A DNA stretch of 27,101 bases. Source: Gammaproteobacteria bacterium (lineage in GTDB: Bacteria; Pseudomonadota; Gammaproteobacteria; Steroidobacterales; Steroidobacteraceae). The DNA lies in NCBI GenBank assembly GCA_028293725.1, contig JAQGOE010000292.1, forward strand, positions 1 to 27,101, given 5' to 3'. Of the stretch, positions 23,177-27,101 are shown one piece after another (position 1 is the stretch's first letter; the number at the start of each line of letters is the position of its first letter). Both the position numbers and the translations under genes were made by a program. Under the pieces are notes generated by a model. The model made no database searches. It was given only the letters and a program-made list of their open reading frames with translations, and was not told where the DNA came from.

Positions 23177-23456
23177 ACGGCATTGCGGCCGTTGCTTCTC
23201 GGCTATTCCGCCATGCTCGCCGCAGCCTTTCGCGGCGAGTTCGACGTTCTGGTTGCCGAAGACTTCCCCCTATGGAGGGTATGTTGACCTCAACCAGTTG
23301 CCGCGAGCGTCGCGCCTGCATGAGACATAAATGCAGGATCGGCGTCGGCCCGCCCGTTCCCAGAATCAGCGGCCAGTGAATGTCTCGCCCAGGCGCAATC
23401 ACTGTACATGGCGACTCATAGGCGGCCGACGAGGCGCTCGTTCGGATCGCGCCTCG
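23177..23456. other. Convergent gap with a 7-bp inverted repeat
   Basis: No recognisable gene in these 280 bp between two convergent genes. CCTGCAT (23315-23321) and ATGCAGG (23331-23337) form a perfect inverted repeat with a 9-nt loop, possibly a transcript-end hairpin; no U-run follows. Confidence 0.45.
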
Positions 23457-24203
23457 TTAGCGGTGCGCAGAAAAGTACCCCATAAAGTCGGCAGCGCACA
23501 ATGGGTGCGAGAAGAGCCAACCTTGACCCATGCCGATACCGGCATTTCGAAGCTGCTCTACCTGAGCGCTCGTCTCGACTCCTTCAGCGATCACGCAGAC
23601 CTTTGCCGCGCGGATCAAAGACGAAAGGGCGACCGTTTCTGTGGAGGAGAGATCACCCCGAGTAATCTGGTCGACACAGGACTTTTCCAATTTCAGGATG
23701 TCGACTCGAACCTGGGATGCAACCAGAAAACTCGCATCGCCTGCGCACACATCATCCAGAGCGATGAGCACCCGGCGATAAGGTCTGGAATTGAGTTCAT
23801 CCACTCCCAATTTATCTGGCACACCGCGTTCGGTAATCTCGAGAATGAACTTGTCAGCAAGATCTAACAGGTCCGATTTCGCGGCCGCGTATTCCAGTCC
23901 GCCGCGACCAAATACCTCAGGCGGTACGTTGATCGCGAGATGGACGCCGTCATGGGCGCGCAACCACGGTGCAAGTTCGCGCGCCACCGTGTCGATGACC
24001 CAGTACGTGACGAGCCCCGAGACGGGGGTGTTTTCGATCAGGGGAATGAACTGCAGGGGCGGGATGATGCGAGACCCGCGCCGCCATCGGATCAACGCTT
24101 CTCCCCCGAAACATCGTGAATCTTCCAAGTTGACAATGGGAAGATACTCGAGAAAGAAGTCGCCCCTATATAAGGCGTCCCTAATCTCCGTTACCGTGCT
24201 CAT
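23457..24203 (-). CDS. Stand-alone EAL domain protein (putative c-di-GMP phosphodiesterase)
   Basis: A 248-residue protein consisting only of an EAL domain. ATG 24203 (MSTVTEIRDALYRGDFFLEY) fits the domain start although the ribosome site is weak. Catalytic positions: E of GEALIRW, N of AINVPPEVFG, E of LEITERG, D-D of IALDDVCAGDAS (normally DDFGTGYS, so loop 6 is altered), K of ILKLEKS, E of VIAEGVET and Q of GMGQGW. All acidic and basic catalytic residues appear kept, so hydrolysis of c-di-GMP is possible, but the changed loop 6 may lower activity. No GGDEF or sensor domain is attached and no signalling partner is adjacent apart from the convergent ANTAR regulator. Confidence 0.88.
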   Translation of the reverse strand: MSTVTEIRDALYRGDFFLEYLPIVNLEDSRCFGGEALIRWRRGSRIIPPLQFIPLIENTPVSGLVTYWVIDTVARELAPWLRAHDGVHLAINVPPEVFGRGGLEYAAAKSDLLDLADKFILEITERGVPDKLGVDELNSRPYRRVLIALDDVCAGDASFLVASQVRVDILKLEKSCVDQITRGDLSSTETVALSSLIRAAKVCVIAEGVETSAQVEQLRNAGIGMGQGWLFSHPLCAADFMGYFSAHR

Positions 24204-24803
24204 ACAACGCCCGGCCCTCGCAAGTGTGGAAAATCGCGCTGGCCGCATGCGGTCAGCGCCTTCGATGAGGAGCAGGGCATTATCTGCGTGCTCGACTTGG
24301 TACGGTAGCCCTTGCTATTACCTCAGGAGAAGCTCGAGGTTGTCTCGCGTGATCTGGGCCTCTCTGGATATCTTCGGATATCGCAACGAGATCTATTTCT
24401 ATATGTTTTTCAACGAGCCCGAGTCGGGCAATCTGCTGCCAGCTGGCATCAACTTCACCGATTCCACACAGCGCATCCACTTGCGGGTCGTCGGCGCCCC
24501 GTAGTCGCACGCGCGGAGCTCGCGCATGTCGATCTGCTAGCTGAGGTTCTCAATCTGCGCTAGATGCGGGCTGCGTGATCTGCAGCCACCACGGTGCAGC
24601 ACGGTCGGAAGGCTTGCTGAACGGAAGCTGAATTGATCCCGTTACCGCAGGTCCGTTTGAGCTAACAGCGATCTGGCCGACAATGCCGCATAGGGGTAGT
24701 TGCATCCGGCCGCGAGTTAGCTAACATCCTCTCCCAACAACCGGCCCCGCGAACGGTAAGCGATCTCGAGGTGCGGCGCTTAATCGATGAGGAGGGTAGT
24801 AGT
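24204..24803. other. 600-bp gap with no assigned gene
   Basis: Open frames of 75-85 codons occur on both strands (for example 24312-24563 plus and 24280-24510 minus), but none has a ribosome site with a recognisable product. A 10-bp perfect palindrome GTTAGCTAAC (24716-24725) lies 79 bp upstream of the glycine-zipper gene and may be a regulator site. Otherwise I see nothing. Confidence 0.45.
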
Positions 24804-25355
24804 ATGAACAAGTCTCTCGTTATGGGGCTTGCCATCGGTGCGGTCGCTGTGACTGCAACGGGCGCTGTCGCGGGTTACCGGATGATAACGACCCCGGCCA
24901 GTGCGGAAGTCGTCAGCTCCAAGGCGCTCACCAAAACCAGCAGGACTCCGCGAAAAGAGTGCCACGACGAACAGGTCACTCATACCAAGCCTGCGAAGGA
25001 TAAGGAACGCCTCGCGGGAACGGGGATTGGCGCGGTTGTCGGTGGCCTGCTGGGCAACCGGGTTGGCGGCGGGAACGGCAAGGTTCTGGCCACTGTAGCC
25101 GGCGCGGCTGCCGGCGGTTATGCCGGCAACAAGATCGAACAGAGGATGCAGGACGGTAACACGTATACGACTACGGAGCAGCGCTGCGTAACCGTTTACG
25201 ACAGCCACGAAACGACTGTGGGTTACGACGTCGTGTACATGCTCGATGGGAAGCAGCGGCACGTTCGTATGGACCACGATCCGGGTCGCGAGATTCCGGT
25301 GAAGGACGGTCACATCGTGTTGGAGTCCGAAGGCGACCGTTCCGGGTCGAACTGA
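24804..25355 (+). CDS. Glycine-zipper 2TM domain protein
   Basis: A 183-residue envelope protein. ATG 24804 has GAGGAGGG (24789-24796) seven bases upstream; the frame upstream to 24771 is not needed. Residues 1-33 are a hydrophobic export or anchor segment (SLVMGLAIGAVAVTATGAVA). Residues about 75-115 form the glycine zipper typical of the Rickettsia 17-kDa surface-antigen family (LAGTGIGAVVGGLLGNRVGG, TVAGAAAGGYAGNKIE). The C-terminal part (QRCVTVYDSHETTVGYDVVY, then MLDGKQRHVRMDHDPG) is the beta-rich tail these proteins share. They sit in the outer membrane or periplasm and respond to envelope stress; the exact role is unknown. It is monocistronic. Confidence 0.88.
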   Translation: MNKSLVMGLAIGAVAVTATGAVAGYRMITTPASAEVVSSKALTKTSRTPRKECHDEQVTHTKPAKDKERLAGTGIGAVVGGLLGNRVGGGNGKVLATVAGAAAGGYAGNKIEQRMQDGNTYTTTEQRCVTVYDSHETTVGYDVVYMLDGKQRHVRMDHDPGREIPVKDGHIVLESEGDRSGSN

Positions 25356-25763
25356 AGAGAAGCCGTGCGAGCGGCTCATGAGTAGGCCGCTGCGTGGCGG
25401 CTCATCGGTCTGATTGAATGGAGAATGGAGAATTCGAGAGCCCTTAAATTCACTCGCCTGTCACGCCTGTGTGACCCGCTCGAGAAGTTTCAATCGCGAG
25501 CAGTGATCGGGTAGGCCTGGGCTGAGCCTCGTGGATGCTCTCGATCTGGGCAGCAGCCTGCAGCGGTGCGATTGACGGTAATCAAGGCGGAATTGCGCGC
25601 CGGTGCGAACATATAGAGGACTGAGAAAGCACTGCACGGGGCTAGCCACGGACTATCATTGCGAGGACGAGATCAGGGGGGATCAGCCGGGATGCACACA
25701 TCATGGATCTGACCGTCCTGCGGCCAGACCCGCGGAGCTGAGTTCCATGTCAGGAGAGTTGCC
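25356..25763. other. Leader and promoter region of the DUF1931 gene
   Basis: A 408-bp non-coding stretch. It contains small hairpins just after the glycine-zipper stop, a short repeat (GGAGAATGGAGAATTC near 25420), a GTCAC-N6-GTGAC inverted repeat near 25460 and the Fnr-type box at 25572. No coding frame is recognisable. Confidence 0.5.
25572..25585 (+). promoter_or_regulatory. Fnr-type box upstream of the DUF1931 gene
   Basis: TTGAC-GGTA-ATCAA conserves both TTGA/TCAA half-sites. ATATAG around 25611-25616 lies at the distance expected for a -10 of a class II promoter (box centre near -41.5), so transcription would start near 25620 and leave a leader of about 145 nt before the GTG at 25764. 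Confidence 0.68.
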
Positions 25764-26213
25764 GTGCCCGTAATGAACGTCGCGCGGTTCGAGCGTTTCT
25801 TTCGCGTCGCCGCCAGCCTCGACGTGGACAAGGCGGACTTGAAACGCTATGGCGACTTCCTGCACCGCAAGATGCACGATCTGCTATTGATGTCGCAGGC
25901 AACGGCCAAGTTCAATCTTCGGGATGTAATCGAATACCGCGACCTGCCGCTAACCAAAGGGCTCGAGCAGAGTATCCACGAGTTCGAGCGGCTCGATGAG
26001 CAGTTGGAGCTCGAGCCGATCCTGGAAGGCCTCACGCAGTTCCCGCCACTCGATATGGAGTATGGCGAAGAGATCCGCTCGCGGCTGCCACAGGTTTATG
26101 GTGGACTCAGCGTGGCGCTGGCGAAAAGTTTCAAGATCATCGACCCGCATCTTAGGCATCCCATGACATCGCATTGGGAGACCAGCTTCAAGCTATTCGA
26201 CCTGCTGCTGTGA
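25764..26213 (+). CDS. DUF1931 family protein (histone-fold)
   Basis: A 149-residue protein of the DUF1931 family, bacterial and archaeal proteins with a doubled histone-like fold. GTG 25764 is preceded by AGGAGA (25752-25757) at six bases; an ATG at 25773 is the alternative start. Characteristic segments are ARFERFFRVAASLDVDKADL, then KRYGDFLHRKMHDLLLM, RDVIEYRDLPLTKGLEQSIH, FPPLDMEYGEEI and GGLSVALAKSFKIIDPHLRH. Its biological role is not established; relatives occur near stress genes. Here the promoter has an Fnr-type box, which suggests induction under low oxygen or nitrosative stress. It looks intact. Confidence 0.9.
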   Translation: MPVMNVARFERFFRVAASLDVDKADLKRYGDFLHRKMHDLLLMSQATAKFNLRDVIEYRDLPLTKGLEQSIHEFERLDEQLELEPILEGLTQFPPLDMEYGEEIRSRLPQVYGGLSVALAKSFKIIDPHLRHPMTSHWETSFKLFDLLL

Positions 26214-26231
26214 AGGCGAAGAGCACCCTGG

Positions 26232-26568
26232 TCAGTTGCGACAACGAGTCTGGATCGGCCGCAGGGGGGCGTAAAGCGCAGCACTGAAATTCAGCTTCGT
26301 CATCCGGGCGGCAGCAACAACGTTGCCGAGATAGTAGACGTTCCCCTGTTGGTGCCTTCCTTCCAGTGCCAGCAAACCACCTTGCTCCGCTACGAAGTGG
26401 ATCATGAAGCCATCCGGCTCCAAGCCCTGGGTCAGCTTCACACGAAGTTCGTCGATCTTGCTTTCCTTGAGGAGCCTGCGATAGCGGCGGTGCGCCGGCT
26501 ATGGCCGCACCTCCCAATGCCAAACTCGCGCAAAGCACCGCGGCTACCCCTGAGAGTCTCCCAAACAT
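26232..26568 (-). pseudogene. Exported DUF302-like protein, frameshifted and truncated
   Basis: ATG 26568 follows GGAGGT at six bases and encodes a signal peptide (FGRLSGVAAVLCASLALGGA, AIAGAPP). That frame then loses sense. From about 26460 a second frame reads RRLLKESKIDELRVKLTQGL, EPDGFMIHFVAEQGGLLALE, GRHQQGNVYYLGN and SAALYAPLRPIQ before stopping at 26232. The second part resembles DUF302-family proteins (LxG...YxxGN...AALYAPLR), but the usual continuation after YAPLR is replaced by a few residues and a stop. Signal and domain are thus split by a frameshift and the C-terminus is cut. It is convergent with the DUF1931 gene. The family call is tentative. Confidence 0.5.
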
Positions 26569-26610
26569 CACAGACCTCCATACTCGGCTGAGCTGCACGT
26601 TCGTCATGGG

Positions 26611-27101
26611 CTACGCGCTATAGGTCGGTATTTCATTCACTTCCTTGGCTGCCCGGTAACCGGACGCGAGAGCACCTTGCATCCAACCAGGCTCTGCCGA
26701 GGTGTGTTCTCCGGCGAAGTGAATTCGCCCCTCGCGACTCGCAAGCACTGGAGAGAATGCGAACACCTGCCCCGGACGCAACTCGGAATACGCTCCGCGC
26801 GCCCACTCGTCCTGCTGCCAGGAAAACGAAACACCGCGCTCCGGGTCGGTTTGCAGGCCTGGGAAGACGCGACCGACGAAATCCGCTGCAAACTTCAAGC
26901 GCGCGTCCTCGCTCATTTGATCGAGTTGCAGAGCCCGCTCGCCCTCCTGGTAAAGTAGCAGGATTCCAGAGCTTCCCGGCCGGTCCCAACCGGGACTCCA
27001 GATTTCCGCGGAATGATCCATCTCCGCGAAACCGCTGAGCCCCTGCTGTTGCCAGTACCTGCTCTTCGTCTGAAGAGCCACCTTCACAACCGGAGCATAG
27101 C
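26611..27101 (-). CDS. Flavin monoamine oxidase family protein, C-terminal part (runs off the window)
   Basis: About 163 residues of a flavin amine oxidase; the N-terminus with the FAD-binding G-x-G-x-x-G lies beyond the right edge. Visible are YAPVVKVALQTKSRYWQQQG, GILLLYQEGERALQLDQMSE, GVSFSWQQDEWARGAYSELR and the FAD-contact end IHFAGEHTSAEPGWMQGALA followed by SGYRAAKEV, diagnostic for the MAO/tryptophan-2-monooxygenase/putrescine-oxidase superfamily. It would oxidise an amine or amino acid to an imine with release of peroxide; the substrate is unknown. It is followed 43 bp later by the frameshifted exported gene on the same strand. Confidence 0.9.
   Translation of the reverse strand, partial: YAPVVKVALQTKSRYWQQQGLSGFAEMDHSAEIWSPGWDRPGSSGILLLYQEGERALQLDQMSEDARLKFAADFVGRVFPGLQTDPERGVSFSWQQDEWARGAYSELRPGQVFAFSPVLASREGRIHFAGEHTSAEPGWMQGALASGYRAAKEVNEIPTYSA

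Noticed and set aside
23331..23867. 178-residue plus-strand open frame
   Set aside because: Mostly antisense to the EAL gene and without ribosome site or family motif.
1..27101. tRNA, rRNA, CRISPR array, transposase or integrase
   Set aside because: I looked for these on both strands and found no convincing cloverleaf, repeat-spacer pattern or transposase motif.

Overview
The window comes from a high-GC Gram-negative bacterium. A TolC/NodT-type outer-membrane efflux factor, a periplasmic PQQ alcohol dehydrogenase with a fused cytochrome c domain and a glycine-zipper surface protein all imply an outer membrane. Gene families and base composition fit a gamma- or betaproteobacterium; I cannot name the genus from sequence alone. 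The outstanding property is decay: beside intact genes there are at least a dozen gene pieces cut at one or both ends and joined without spacer to the next piece.

Layout. 1-1040 is a minus-strand piece of a non-ribosomal peptide synthetase (A-PCP-C). It is fused at about 1040/1041 to a plus-strand MacB-type ABC permease that lacks its N-terminus (to 2177). 2419-4590 is an intact quinohemoprotein alcohol dehydrogenase. 5206-6869 is a complete type IV toxin-antitoxin pair (AbiEi/AbiEii) behind a perfect 13-bp inverted repeat that ends 2 nt before the antitoxin ATG. 6901-9330 holds, mostly on the minus strand, a phosphatase stub, a PsiE-like remnant, a PAS histidine kinase, a Crp/Fnr-type DNA-binding protein without a visible sensor barrel, and a receiver domain without its phospho-acceptor half. 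9407-13817 is a minus-strand efflux operon: adaptor, 14-TM MFS pump and outer-membrane factor, with overlapping stop and start codons.

14041-17090 is a stress segment: Hsp20, NADPH:FMN reductase and a UspA protein are intact, while two flavoprotein-reductase pieces and a host-attachment-type stub are broken. 17327-18193 encodes an F420/LLM-type oxidoreductase. It is followed by a VapC toxin without its first catalytic Asp, a Coq7-like remnant, a secreted protein of actinobacterial appearance and a frameshifted nucleotidyltransferase remnant. 20438-22343 is a divergent LysR regulator and pirin pair. 22580-24203 holds an ANTAR response regulator and a stand-alone EAL protein. 24804-27101 holds a glycine-zipper protein, a DUF1931 histone-fold protein, a frameshifted DUF302-like gene and the end of a flavin amine oxidase.

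How it fits together. Five palindromes of the form TTGA-N6-TCAA (Fnr/Anr/Dnr boxes) lie at 15171, 15340, 15748, 16938 and 25572. All are outside intact genes, and four sit upstream of hsp20, the FMN reductase, uspA and DUF1931. The Fnr-type protein at 8476-8985 carries the E-x-x-S-R recognition helix expected to read that box. I infer a low-oxygen or nitrosative-stress regulon whose two-component and Fnr hub and several members are being lost by small deletions. Assembly error must be excluded for the sharpest junctions, above all the one at 1040.
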